Origin: Haliclona indistincta
Lineage: Eukaryota > Porifera > Demospongiae > Haplosclerida > Chalinidae
NCBI GenBank assembly: GCA_964017065.1
Contig: OZ024790.1
Location: forward strand, 12,770,703 to 12,834,702
Reading direction: 5' to 3'
DNA: 64,000 nucleotides
Both the position numbers and the translations under genes were made by a program. Below, in pieces: positions 1 through 31,637 of this stretch; positions within the stretch are counted from its first letter, which is position 1, and every line of letters starts with the position of its first letter. Under the pieces are notes generated by a model. The model was not told the origin of the DNA, did not search any database, and was given only the letters and a program-made list of their open reading frames with translations.

Positions 1-19065
<19,065 letters not shown>

Positions 19066-19398
19066 TTTGGCGTCGACTTTCAACTGTAGAAGCGATCCAG
19101 CTGCTGCAGGCTTGATGATAAACAACTTAAAGCAATACCCGCTCAGCTAGTAGAACTGTTTTGCAATGGATAGCACGGAAATATAAAACAGATTCACCAG
19201 CAACGTAGTAGACAAAAGTATTCATCAACAATGGATCTCGTGAGATGAATTTACTGACCCTGCTTGTTGGTATTTACAACAAACAGCTTGTTTGCTCCCT
19301 TGTCGCATTACAACTTAGTCACATAGAAAATATACACACTGAATAACAGTTGAATTATAATTCCCGCCATTTTATTTTACCACACCTCCATGTAGCAT
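19066..19398. promoter_or_regulatory. Divergent promoter region, SRCR gene / CAAP1-like gene
   Basis: 333 bp separate the two start codons on opposite strands. No TATA box stands out. ATGGCG follows both starts (AAAATGGCGC on the minus strand, ATATGGCGTC on the plus). A shared bidirectional promoter is inferred from spacing only. Confidence 0.5.
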
Positions 19399-21172
19399 AT
19401 GGCGTCGATCGAGAAGGAAAAGAAGAAAAGGAAGAGTGCCTCCCTCGATTGCGAGACGAAAAAGTCTCACGGTACGAAATCAAGGAAGAATAAAACTAAA
19501 GAAACAACAAAGACGAGGTGTGACGTAGCTGAATTATCGTACACACTGTTTATAGTGCTGTACATGTGTAGTGAACTAACTATATCGCTATCAATTTACA
19601 TTGCTGTAGTCATAGATCTATCCATTTTTAGAACTCATGAAAGTAAAAAAGACAAGCATGGCCGATCTCATGGTGCCAGTTCTGACAGACATAAGGTTCG
19701 GAACATCAGTGAACTAGCTAAACTGGTTGCGTCAGGTAAGGTGAAGATCCCACAAAGCTTGGAGAGTTATGGTGATGATAAGCCGGTCTTACTGGATCAG
19801 TTATTTACTATACTCACTCCCAATGACATAAAAGGAATGCTACCTGATATACTCAAGGTGGGTGGGTGCTAGTGAGACATACTTGCTTGTTACAGAAGAA
19901 AACTGTAGTTAGGCCTGACTTCGAAAGAGGACGATGTTTAGTGTGACCTGTGCGTTGGTGAAATGCTTGCCTAATAATATTGTTCGTAATGAATCTCTAT
20001 TGATTTGTGAGCGGATTTGAGAAAAGGGGTCACTTCGCGCATGTAATTTTCGAACGCATGCATGTTTTCAACTTGCTGCCATTCATCCAAATTTGGTACC
20101 ATGGCTCTAAAATTTGATATACAGCAAGCAGAATGATCAAATATTATGCACAAAAAAATTGCATTGAGTTTCAGTAATGTTTGACTGAGTAGCAGCCATT
20201 TGAAAACAGGTGTGCGTTCAAAAATTACATGCTCGAAGTGACCCCTTTTCTCAAATCCGTTCACATTTTGTCATCGAAAAATCAGAATGGAACTCCCAAA
20301 GTATACATATGACTGCCCAGACATGGTAGTTTTACAGTATAGGTGTGTTGAGGGACTGGTAACCTAGCTACTATGCATGAAGGGCACTGGTGTATAGACT
20401 TGTGAGGAGGTGCTGAACAATTTGATCACCGTAGATACGCCTCTGGAGGAATGCAATTGCTATCTATTATCCACAGGGTCTTAAAACCAAGCAAGTGAAA
20501 CGACTTTGTTACGAGCAGCTGCAAAAAATGGACACTGAAACGATTAAGATGATAATACGTGGTGAAGCTGTTCAACGAACGATTGAGCCGGAAGAAGAAT
20601 CGAATGAGGAAATTGATAAAACTGTAGATTTAGAAGAGACTGGGAGCACATCTGGTCAAGGAAGGATTGAGGATCTGGTCAAGATCAAGGAAGGATCTGG
20701 TCAAGGTCAAAGTGAGTCTGCAACCGAAGAGCAGGAAACACACGATCCAGATGTGAGTGATATTAGTGACGACGGTGAAGATGGCGCTCTGACTCCTCCT
20801 ACTCTGCAACAAGATGCCCAAACAAAATCTCCACAGCAGACACTAACAGAGATTGCTGATAATGCTGAGTGTGAGCATTATAATGATAATGATAGTGGCA
20901 GTGACAAGGAGTTGGACGACAGAGAGACCACTTGGTCACCGAATTCATCTCAAGCGAAAGAGGTGTTGCTACGGCAGAAATGTCTCGAAGCTGCACTGCT
21001 GAAAAAGAAGACAGCAGCGATGAGTACTTCGTGTGAAGATGATGAGACAATAGTGGAAGATAAGGAGACGAGTTTGGAAGATAAGGAGACGAGTTTGGAA
21101 GATAAGGAGACGAGTTTGGAAGAACGGCTGAGACAAAGAGCACTTGAATCATTGCTCAAAAATAAACACTAA
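19399..21172 (+). CDS. CAAP1: CAAP1-like caspase activity and apoptosis inhibitor
   Basis: Three exons: 19399-19517, 19632-19857 and 20477-21172, encoding 346 aa. The N-terminus is Lys-rich and nuclear-signal-like (EKEKKKRKSASLD). The middle segment, spanning exons 2 and 3 (ISELAKLVASGKVKIP, LLDQLFTILTPNDIKGMLPD, KQVKRLCYEQLQKMD), matches the conserved helical core of CAAP1 (C9orf82), a vertebrate protein reported to modulate caspase-dependent apoptosis. The C-terminus is acidic, with four copies of a DKETSLE-like heptad from a 21-bp coding repeat. Human CAAP1 has similar length and the same basic-N, acidic-C layout. An AATAAA overlaps the last codons (21161-21166). Gene structure is sure; family assignment is moderately sure. 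Confidence 0.65.
20007..20264. mobile_element. 258-bp inverted-repeat element in CAAP1-like intron 2
   Basis: GTGAGCGGATTTGAGAAAAG at 20007 is mirrored by CTTTTCTCAAATCCGTTCAC at 20245-20264. The inner arms (GGTCACTTCG, CATGTAATTTT) also match, giving arms of about 50 bp. No coding capacity. Confidence 0.75.
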
Positions 21173-22569
21173 AATGTAATAATGTTTATTTATGATAACT
21201 AGGGTAAAAAAAGGATGGAGACACGCCTCCCTCTCTTAGTAATTATATTCATGGTTGTTACACAATCAATAAGTTTCACAAAAATTAGGTTTTACAGGCA
21301 AAAATAATTAGTAACAGATAAAGCCTTACAATTTGAAATTAAATTTGATATGAGCGATCATGAGTTAGAGAATTGGACAACACAAAGTTTATTATACATA
21401 ATGAACACCATAGCCATATTCTAACTATGGTATAAACCAAACAAGATGATGTACTAGAACTGGACAGTGTGACTGGAGTACATGTATGTCCTGAGTCTGT
21501 TGAGAGAATAGATAAACAAAGATGAACTTTAACCAACACATCTCAATTATTTGCTGTCTCTAACAATATAACCATGAACCATCTTGTTTACATTGAGATA
21601 AACAGGACTTTTGAGGGTATCCCTTCTTGGACAGTATAAACCCCTCGGATAGGCTATAATAATGGAATTCTTAATTGTCTATTATATTCATGTAGTGAAG
21701 AGTTACTTTGGCAACAAATTTCCTCAAAACATCTTGCCCATTCCCTCAAATCCTGGGGAGAACAGTGTTGGGTGATATTGCTAATATTCATATCACACTG
21801 TGCGCCATCATATAGAGCAGTGATCAGTAGTAACACTGCTAGTAGCAGTAACAACAGGGACATGTAACACAGCTAGTAGCAGTAACAACAGGTCATGTAA
21901 CACAGCTAGTAGCAGTAACAACAGGTCATGTAACAGTAACAACAATATTATCTCTCTGTAAGCTTATACAACAACATGTTTGGTAGTAGTGGTGGACATG
22001 CAGTTTGATATTCTTTTCCTCAAAAATGACTTAAATCAGATAGTGATGGTACCACCTACCCCTCTCAAGTTAGTGATGGTACCACCTACCCCTCTCAAGT
22101 TAGTGATGGTACCACCTACCCCTCTCAAGTTAGTGATGGGTACCACCTAGTGATGGTACCACCTACCCCTCTCAAGTTAGTGATGGTACCACCTACCCCT
22201 CTCAAGTTAGTGATGGTACCACCTACCCCTCTCAAGTTAGTGATGGTACCACCTACCCCTCTCAAGTTAGTGATGGTACCACCTACCCCTCTCAAGTTAG
22301 TGATGGTACCACCTACCCCTCTCAAGTTAGTGATGGGTACCACCTACCCCTCTCAAGTTAGTGATGGTACCACCTACCCCTCTCAAGTTAGTGATGGTAC
22401 CACCTACCCCTCTCAAGTTAGTGATGGTACGACCTACCCCTCTCAAGTTAGTGATGGTACCACCTACCCCTCTCAAGTTAGTGATGGTATCACCTACCCC
22501 TCTCAAGTTAGTGATGGTACCACCTACCCCTCTCAAGGCAAGTTAGTCAGTGCTCACCATTTGAAGTGA
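21173..22569. other. Convergent intergenic region with 30-bp minisatellite
   Basis: This lies between the 3' ends of the CAAP1-like and PDE4 genes and holds their 3' UTRs. I see no gene here. From 21860 there is a short CAGCTAGTAGCAGTAACAAC repeat, and 22040-22540 is a minisatellite. Confidence 0.6.
22040..22540. repeat. 30-bp minisatellite, about 16 copies
   Basis: The unit is built on GATGGTACCACCTACCCCTC followed by TCAAGTTAGT. Because 30 is a multiple of three, the array has stop-free frames on both strands that mimic genes. It lies just downstream of the PDE4 stop codon. Confidence 0.9.
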
Positions 22570-25535
22570 TTAGTCTTCCTTCTGTAAGTCCAGCAGTGAG
22601 TCTGGCGACATCACAAGAGGGGTTATTTCTCCGGATTCTGGTTCGAAAGTTTCCTCGTCTAAGGGTGAGGGTGATCTAGGTGCTTGTTGGATCCAGTGCT
22701 CTCTTGTTCTTCCGAGATACTGCATCATTATTTGAGCATCAGGAAACACTAGCTCCGCCCATGTCTCCCATAATGGATGAAGGAACAGGTCAATGAACGT
22801 GATCTAAATAACAAACATAATTCTAATTATAGGTTAGACACTGAGGCAAAGGGATCTATGTGATATAGAAACCCAAGGAAGCCTACAGAACCCGTGTGTA
22901 GAGTTCTATGGGGCCCACGTGGATCCCGTGTGTCTAACCAATATAGACCATAGCAACTGTCGCTATAGACCATAGCAACTGTCGCTATAGATGCTGTTTT
23001 CGATGCAAATAATTTTATTACAAATCTATTTATTCGTGGCGAGTATCTATCAGCACTTAGAGACCTGAATTCAGCCAATCAAATTACTGCATTCATACAC
23101 ACTATAGCCTACTGTACTGACACGTTATTAGGTTCAAGCACTTATTTCCGTCAAGAAGCGTATATCTATACACAAGCTAGCTGTGCTTAATAACACATCT
23201 ACCATTATGGTACTGATGCTACAGTATACGCTGTACTTAATAACACATCTACCATTATGGTACTGATGCTAGTGGTTGCTTATTTAAAATGTGACACACT
23301 GTAAATAGCGTCAACTAGGGCTGAAACGAATAACACATTTTCATGTTCGAATAATCACTAGCTAAAACGAACGAATAGTCGAATACTCTATTATCGGAAT
23401 AAAACTAGCTCTAGCAACCAGTGCGCAAGAACAAAATATGTTTGAAAGTTGTATATCAACATACAGTCAGGGCTCAGGCTTGATTTGTGGGCTGGTTATA
23501 AATGGCCCAAGTTTACAAACTGCTAAAAGACTCCAAACGAATATTCGAATAGCTGCAATAGCATTTGAACACTGTCAAAACGATCGAATAGTCGAATAGC
23601 ACAAGTATTCATTTCAGCCCCAGCGTCAACACAATACAGATATAGAAATCAGGTCTATTTTGTGTCACAATGTGTTGCAATACAATTTGAATCAACACAG
23701 TATCAACCTGTTGGCTAACGAAAGGCTAAAGAAAGGCTAAAGAAAGGCTAAAGAAAGGCTAAAGAAAGGCTAAAGAAAGGCTAAAGAAAGGCTAATGAAA
23801 GGCTAAAGAAAGCCTTGGTTTAGATAGTCTTTGTCATTACATATACTTAGTTTTGAAAACTGAAAATGCTTCTGAAAGTGTTTCCCTCTAGAGTGTTGTT
23901 TAAGCATCACTAGGCTCCCCACTACCAGTACTCTTATCACATATTGGCAGCTTTTACAGTTTACGGACAGAGATTAGTAAAACTAGCATTGCTCCATAGC
24001 AGGTATTAAGGCCACCATACACGGAGCAACTTTTGTCGCTTCGTCGCAAGTTTCGAACAACAAGTCGCCTGAAAATAGGATCGTTTCTATTTCGAGCAAC
24101 ATGTTGCATACATGTTTTAGGCGACTAGCGACTGCGTGACTATGCACCATACACTGAGCAACTTTTGTCGCGCGACTAGTCTTGCGACAAAAGTTGCTCC
24201 GTGTATGGTGGCCTTATGCAAGAAAAAGTTTGGTGGAGCTGTCAAGTTTTTTACGACCTCGTCAAACGTGTTCTCATCGTGATATGAACAGAGCTGTAAC
24301 ACACCTGACATTGCTCCAGACACACAGTGTCTCTGTCTCCCAGCTTCCCGACCACTAGCCCCTGTCTCCTCTCTTCATCACCTTGCAGGAACTGCTCTTC
24401 CATGATACGATGAGCCCATTCCACAGCTACTGGGACAGGCTTGGCGGCATTTGACAGGTCAGCACAATGGATCAGACATTGCAGTACCTGTACACAGACC
24501 AATACCAACCAATCAGATACATTATAGCAATGACATTATTAATAGTTATAAATTCTATTTATAGTAACACTCAGCACTATGCTGTCTACATTAGTTACAT
24601 GCCCTCTCGCTGCTTCACGGCTCGATAAGCCCTAGCTTGGTGATTGTAAGCACAATTGAGCAGCAGCTTGTGTGACAATGTAGCACACGGCACAGGACAT
24701 ATCCGAATACAAAAGATGATGAGTTTGCAAATGTACAGTACATGAAGCAATGCCCAAATATGGTAGAGGTATGAGTGTCATAGTAACCATCATGTAACAG
24801 TAGCCTAATTAAACAAACCTCAAATCTTTCCTCATATTTCTCCAGCATTAGGTATCCATCATTCACCACCTTCTTGGTCTCAACCTTTGTCTTGAGAGCT
24901 CCCAGCTGGTGGAAGTGTTTCTGCATGTCCGTAGCCAGAACCATATCAATGATCATCTTTCTCAAAGCTTTTACTTGAGTTGACTTCAAATTTTCGAGAA
25001 AATTTTGACTTGACTCTTGTAGAAGCTGAAAAGAGACAGCCAGATGGTGGTTTTCAAGTACCGAGTCGTCATTGTATAGGATGGCTAGTTTATCACTTGT
25101 ATTGACAAGGAAGCTGTTGTTACGACCAGGATGGTCAACATCATGTATTGCAGCTGCTATCAGAGCAGCCATGATTTCAAGAGATGAGAATATACCCTGA
25201 GAGAAGAGAATTAAGCTAGCTAGGACAAGTCATAATAGTTATATCTTACATTGAGTGTGTTTGACTTTAGTAGATAGTTGGTAGCATGGAGCACATCAGT
25301 AGCGTGGACAGCAGTGTGATAGGGGTTCTCGGGGCGGTACATTCTCTATTAGAATAATACAGTGGAATAAATTAGAATAAAGCAATGGGTTTCAATAGGA
25401 TAAAACAGTGTGTTTCAAGAAGTTGCAAAATTTATTCAGAAAATGTCAAAAATGTGCAATGTAGAGCATTGCTAAATGAGAGAGAGAATGAGAGAGAGAG
25501 AGAATGAGAGAGAGAATGAGAGAGAGATGGAGAGG

Positions 25536-25569
<34 letters not shown>

Positions 25570-28500
25570 GAGAATGAGAGAGAGAATGAGAGAGAGAGAT
25601 GGAGAGGGAGAGAGAGAGAGAGGGAGAGAGGGAGAGAGTGAGGGAGAGAGGGAGGGAGAGAGAGAAACCTCGATTGCGGCAATGAAGTTCATAAACTTTG
25701 TTTTGGACAGTTTGAACTCACTAAAGAAGCCTCGATCCTAAGGAATCACGTATAACAGTATAACAGCAACGACAGTGTACTTACACAGAAGATGGTGTAG
25801 GCAGCAACACTCAGTGGTCGTCCATCGCTACACTCATTCAACTTGAAGGAATTCAACTCCCATGGGTAGAAATCGTTGGACATGAACTATCACACAAGGA
25901 AGGAGATGGTGACATGGAATGGCAATAACTAGACTTACATCAGCCAATATTTCCTCCTTATCGGATGGTAAAGTGACACCGAACCTGCGCATTAATAGAG
26001 GTGATAATCTCTCTCTCTCAGTACCTCGCACACTGTTGGTTCCCTATCAACTGAAATCTTAGTTTGACAGCGCTATTGTCTAAAGCGCTGTACAGCGCAT
26101 TCGAGTGTAGCAAGAACGCTATGGCGTGAGGACGTCTAAATTGTGTAGAACTGATTGTATGCATTGTCCAACTGCTTTAGACAACAGCAGCAGAAATGAT
26201 GCGAACCACAGACAAGAACACACGAGTGCTTCAAAAATATCTAGTAAAACTCTTCACGCAAACTAAACTCTGCACTGGGTTCCGAAGTCGTAGGATTCCA
26301 TATGAGCTATCGAGTCACAAAATCTGAATACATGGGTGTGGTCTAGTAGGTGTGGTCTAATGCATCCTTAAAGACACACATGCATGTGTTAGAGTATTGG
26401 GTCTAACCAGTGAATACATGCTCATGAATAGTACAGAGAACAAAGAAATAAGTACATAGATATAGGTGGGCACTTGCAAGAGCTCACAGCCTCAGCTGTC
26501 TCAACTGAAATCTCCGAAAACAATGTAAAATGGAGTATTCAGTCTTTCTCTCTCTACTAACCTGCTGACTGGCTCAGTTACTGAGACAGCTCTCTGACGC
26601 ATTCCATCTGATGACTGGAGCTGAGTGCTGGATACATTTTCCAGTGCACGATCAATCTCTTCATTCTTATCTAGATCGGACAAGTACATACAGTTAGCGT
26701 GAACTCAGTATAAGATAGAGTAGATGCAAAAATGGATAATGTAGGAGTGGGAAGCGCCCACACATTTTGATTAAATTGAACATCAGTACAATACCCTCCC
26801 ACTCTCTAATACGTCGTTATGTGGTACTGCATTGTTTAGGAGATTTATAATTATGTAGATTGAGGTAGAAGTGGTATAATTATGAGAATTAATTCCCAGG
26901 CAGGTATCAAATTTACGAAAAATGAAGTTTAGCACTGTTGTACCATCCAGCAAGCTACCTGAATCAACAGATTGAGTGATAAATGCCGCTTACAGCACTA
27001 TTTTGCTGCTCAGTGCATGATGGTGACCGTATGCCCACCCATGCACAAGTAAGGGATGTCCCATAACATCATAGAAAATTATTCATGATTATAGTTTAGC
27101 TTTGATAATATATTAAATTCAGCTAATCATAGCTTATAAGACAGCTTTGATAATAAAATAAAACAACTATGAATAGTTAATTACATCTATGAATATTTGC
27201 GTCCTAAGGTAAATTATAAATAAATAAATTTCTACCACTAGAACACACAATATGTGCTAAATTTGTGCTCAATGTGTAGTAATTTTGTTACCTGTAGGAG
27301 CAAAATTTGATGTGACCCATTCTGACACAGTAACTCCAGATCGCTTGTTGTCCGACAATAGTGACAATTCTTTCACTAACATTCGCTGAAACTTCTCCTG
27401 AGCCATCGTGCCGAGGGACTTGGCGGAGTTAACACCCTCTAGTCGATGGAGACACCAGTCCAGTCTGTGCAGTGTCTCTAGAGCAAGCTATGAGGAAGAT
27501 ACAAGATATCACTACTGTGACATAGTGCTGCTCCAAGCCAGCTGATGAGACTAGTGCATTTAATAATGCAAATTTTACGAGTGATGTGAAATATACCGAT
27601 TACTTTTACAAAGGCAATACCTAAAAATTTCAATCCAAGAACAAATTTGAGAACTATCAACCCAACATGCAATGACTGACTGAATTATTATACTGTGTTC
27701 ACACTGTCGAACCACACTGGGCCGGCCGGTGTGGTGGCAATCTCTGTCTTACAACTGAACTGAACACGGCACCCCAACCATAGGTGGGCCGCTCCCCCCA
27801 GCACCATAGGTGGGCCGCTCCCCCCAGCACGTTGTGCCAGAACTTTGATCATAAGTGTGACATGGTTCTAACGTGCAATGTGAACAGGTAATGGACTCAC
27901 AGAATGGTGATCATCTTCAGATACACTAGAGAGTGGTGGTAGGCCTTGATTGCTCCTTCTTCTCTCATTTGGTACAGCAACCTTAGTGAGAGTAATGAAC
28001 TGAGATCGGACTTGATATAATGTGGAGAGAATCTATAGGATACAGGATATGAAATCAAGCAATCCACTCAATCCAGTTATACCTGAGCAAAGGGTGTGAC
28101 TATGCCTTCATCAGAATAGACATTAGCGCTGGAAGGAAAGATACATAATAAAGGAACAGTCAACAGTCTCAGGAAATAAAAATTCCCCATTTTATAAACT
28201 ATCCAATGACCTCGTCCACACTTTCATTGATCAGATGAACTGTGAAGTCACTCACAGCAAACACAAACCAATCATGTATACACAGAAAGTGAGTTTCAAT
28301 ATAGTTGTTGTGAGGGTCAATGTACGCTACAAGCTGTGAGCCTGTTAACAGACTGACGTCAGTACATTCTCTGGTAGGAAATGTTGCCAACAGCCAACAG
28401 CGCTACACAGATAGGTACACGTACTTGTATAGTCATCGGCAGTATCAAAGTAACACATAGTAACTCATCAATCAGACACATGTGGGTTATTGACACTACA

Positions 28501-31056
28501 TATCTCAGTTTATTTAAGCACATTGTCCATTGTGATTGTATGACGTGTAACACATGCAGAGACAGGCTTCAGTAAATATCAGAATCTACACAGAGTAGGT
28601 GTATACACACCACACAAGAAGCACCTGCTGACGCTGGGAGATCTTGAGGTAGGCTTCGGTGAACTAATTGTTGGAGCATCTTCAGAGTCTCCTTGATAAA
28701 GAAATGAATTTCTTCGTGATGCGTGCTGGAGCATGGTGACATGAGTCAATGGTGTGCGCATGTTTCCATCGGAAAACAGAGGGCTGGTGTCTTCCTCTGG
28801 TGCTGATTGCTGTGTTTCTAGTGAAGATTGATTGACGGGAGAAGTAAATGAGGTGGGGCGGGATGGTTTTTCATGGACGCCGCGAGAATTAGAGTAGGTA
28901 GAGGCCCTATCGCGCGATTCAGTAGCAGAATGAGAGGAAGAGGAGGAAGATTGAGCACTGCAATAGGAAGAGGTCAAATAAACACAGTTTAAGAGTTGAA
29001 CTGAAACTACATCAACATATAGAAATATTATACAGCATCTGAAAGGGATGAAGCAGAGAGCTTCTATGATACACATGTTGATGTAATTAGGAAGAGTTAG
29101 CTTTTGAAACACAACAAGAATTTTATGTACAAATTTAATAAAATGAGGAATGTCATCAAATTAGGGATTATAACCATGAGGTATGATGGAGCTGAGTGAT
29201 AATGTTACTCTGTGCATAGTGAGACAAGGCAGGACTACATGTTGGCGAGGTCACATGGACTATGCAAAGTGGATCGGATGCACATTTAATCAGGTTCGTC
29301 AGCGTTCACACGAATCGCTTGAAATCAATGCGAATTGAATGTGCATTGTGTTCAATCCACCTCCGGAGGTAGATCGAAAGTGGATTGGAGACTCTGCACG
29401 CCATCGTGAGTAGACTAAAGGCGCTTGGCAGACTAGCAAACCGGACTTTGGAGCATGGTTGAAGGCTAGGAAGAGTGCAGTGTAGCTTTTTGAGCCATGC
29501 AATTCGCTACATGTGAACACTCATGATGCGCATTGAATTCACTTCCAATTTACACTGGCGGTTTGGGGACACAATGCGTATCAAAAGTGGATTCCATGCT
29601 TTAGAGCCATGCTTTGTTAAGGGCTAGATATAAACATTTCTTACTTTTGTTGTTGCAGAAGTGATTCTAGATCCAATGGTTTTCTGTGCATCGTTGGTGA
29701 ATTCCTCGGTACTTGTAGGCGGATAATGGAGCGTGACCGAGGGTTGTGACGACTGATACCGCTTTTAGAAATACTGCCATAGCTTGTAGTATGGCGCAGG
29801 CGAATGGGACTGTCTTGAGGAGGGGACTCCGGCATGTCATTGGGTGCAGGAAGGCTTGCTGTAGACTGCATGAGAAACACATTATGACAATTACTGTTAA
29901 ACGTTGGTTGACAAAATGACCAAACCTCGTGAGCATAATGGTTTAGAAATAATTATTTTGGTCCTTGACCTTTTTGTTTGTTCTAAAGAAGGTCCACGGA
30001 CCAAGACGTTTACAAAAGATTTCTAAAACCTTACGCTCGAGAAGTTTGGTGATCATTTATAGATGACCCTCTATACTATTATGTATTCATTGTTGAAGGA
30101 AGGGCAGAAGAGATTAAAGCTTCCTTCTTCCTCACCTAACAGGAAGTAATCATGAGTACCAGCACACCAGCACATGGCTGCTTCACTATCATCCCCATCT
30201 CTAACACTCCCCACCACCAGCAGCAGCAGCAGCATTTCATTCATGCGCTGTGTTGACCTAGTGGCATTCCTATCCAGTTACTATAATGACGGAATACTAC
30301 TAATCTTATTCCTTCACAATTGGGTGACTACCAATACCAGATGCACAATAATTCAGGATCAAGTGAAGGGGGAACAACTCAACCAACAGTAGACGTGTTT
30401 ATTGATTGGCGTCTTTGCATATTAATTCTATTCAGCAATTTATGCTTATCAATGTTCGTCAGTTAGTGACACAGATGAGTGTCTGGTGACTATATCAGAG
30501 TTGCACCGTATCGATGCTAAAACAGCTCAGTAGAAGAAGGGTTAATAATTGACTTGCAAACTAAAGGTTCCCGAAGTGTACAATATTTGACGAGTCATCT
30601 TGATCAGATTGCGTGTCAAAGGCCTATGATGGAGATGTGACAACATGTCATGTATACATTGGTTGACGTTGCCAGGTATTAAAAAAATGTACGACGCTAA
30701 ATTCTAAAATTAATTATGACAGACAAATGAGCTGCATAGCTGATAAGAACTGCCACAGAGTCTTAGCACAGCTAGTAGACACGTAACTTCCAGCAGGCAA
30801 ATGTCAGTAAATACTTCCTCTGATTCAAGTGCAGCCAAATGGTCATGTTGTGCCATTGGCAAGTGGAGAGAAGCTCATGTCACTACTTGTTAGTTTTAAT
30901 ACACACGTACATTAGACATATCAAACGACACATGCGCTTGCCGCATACAGTTACAAGTACAGCTTGCTGGCTCCATGTCAGGCTTACCTCGTCCCACGTC
31001 CAAGAGCGACCTGTTTCTTGAAACGAAACTGACTTCCTCCTAGGGTCTTCCGCCAT
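22570..31056 (-). CDS. PDE4: Long-form cAMP-specific 3',5'-cyclic phosphodiesterase 4 (UCR1 + UCR2 + catalytic)
   Basis: Hydrolyses cAMP to AMP. Fourteen exons: 31056-30988, 29865-29645, 28957-28625, 28128-28083, 28032-27901, 27487-27292, 26670-26562, 25984-25939, 25886-25785, 25737-25669, 25345-25250, 25196-24819, 24487-24305, 22803-22570; 737 aa, all phases closing. UCR1 starts near residue 178 with the PKA-type site SRRNSFLY and includes EGIVTPFAQ; UCR2 (about 268-345) reads LALETLHRLDWCLHRLEG. Catalytic residues visible are H451 and H455 (NPYHTAVHATD), H491/D492 (AIHDVDHPG), D609 (HCADLSN), and the purine-clamp Q660 and F663 (CQITFID); HPLWETWAELVFPDAQ is PDE4-typical. A second RRKS basophilic site lies at the N-terminus. 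It is divergent from importin-13, 581 bp away. Very sure. Confidence 0.95.
22832..22939. mobile_element. Small fold-back element (GGTTAGA ends), related to 55786-55927
   Basis: GGTTAGACA...TGTCTAACC ends with internal GGGATCTATGTGATATAGAAACCC resembling the fold-back in LTN1 at 55786-55927. A partial relative (CGGATCTATGTGATGTAGAA) sits at about 17280. It is in PDE4 intron 13. Confidence 0.5.
23316..23622. mobile_element. Nonautonomous hAT transposon (MITE) with 8-bp target duplication
   Basis: Ends TAGGGCTGAAACGAATA and TATTCATTTCAGCCCCA are inverted repeats of the well-known hAT type. The element is flanked by the exact 8-bp duplication GCGTCAAC at 23308-23315 and 23623-23630. 307 bp, no transposase; in PDE4 intron 13. 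Confidence 0.9.
23712..23815. repeat. 11-bp tandem repeat, about 9 copies
   Basis: Unit GGCTAAAGAAA, with minor variants (GGCTAACGAAA, GGCTAATGAAA), in PDE4 intron 13. Confidence 0.85.
24008..24215. mobile_element. MITE with AAGGCCACCATACACGGAGC ends
   Basis: AAGGCCACCATACACGGAGC at 24008 is matched by GCTCCGTGTATGGTGGCCTT ending at 24215; arms continue through CAACTTTTGTCGC. It lies about 90 bp from the catalytic-domain exon 24305-24487, in PDE4 intron 13. Confidence 0.8.
25477..25664. repeat. (GA)n / purine-rich microsatellite in PDE4 intron
   Basis: Almost pure GA/GGA tract with GAATGA interruptions, adjacent to the donor of exon 25737-25669. On the transcribed (minus) strand it is a long CT tract. 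The open frames it produces are not genes. Confidence 0.9.
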
Positions 31057-31637
31057 TTTACAGCTGGTTTTAGGTTTCGGTGCTTGCTCTCGACGCTGAA
31101 TTCTCTGCTAGAGACTACTCGAGCGGGATTTCTAACCCCTCCTCCATAAGCTTTAGCTGACTACAGCAACACACGCAACTTCGCCGCGTTATGACGACAT
31201 ACTAGCCAATTAAGCCAAATTAACTAGACGGCTAATCCGATTCACCGAGTATGCTGTGATGCAGTGATAAGGTTGCAGGCGCAAACACGAGGAGAACACA
31301 ATGGAACCGCCGCACAGACAGACTGACTCACTCACCATATGTTTAACTACAGTTCTTGTTCCAAACGGCCTGCCGCGTCCTTTAGCTTCTGCCATTCCTA
31401 TCTTTGTCTCGAGCGGTGATCGTGCAGTAAATCTGCTACCGCCAGCAATGTTCATTCTTCAGATCGGCCGAGTAGACAGCAATGTTTGCTTTTCCTGAAA
31501 TATGTATGTACGTTACTGATTGTCTGTTGGGAAATTGTGAAAATGAATATCTGCAGCAGCACAACACGTGCGTAAGAATACGTCATAGATATACACAGGC
31601 TAGGCGCGGCCTGCTAGTTATTAATGACGTCACAACA
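31057..31637. promoter_or_regulatory. Divergent promoter region, PDE4 / importin-13, with CRE
   Basis: 581 bp lie between opposite-strand start codons. A full palindromic CRE, TGACGTCA, lies at 31625-31632, five bases before the importin-13 ATG, and a near-site TACGTCAT is at about 31577. Sharing of the promoter is inferred. Confidence 0.55.

Noticed and set aside
22040..22540. CRISPR-like regular 30-bp repeats
   Set aside because: The units are contiguous with no unique spacers and the sequence is eukaryotic; it is a minisatellite.
22125..22569. Open frames on both strands encoding short repeated peptides
   Set aside because: Product of the 30-bp minisatellite between convergent genes; no start context, splice signals or family resemblance.
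25432..25692. Minus-strand Ser/Leu/Pro-rich frames
   Set aside because: Translation of the GA/CT microsatellite in a PDE4 intron.
28199..28390. 63-codon minus-strand frame between two UCR1 exons of PDE4
   Set aside because: UCR1 joins directly and in phase from exon 28957-28625 to 28128-28083; no PDE4 counterpart exists for this stretch.
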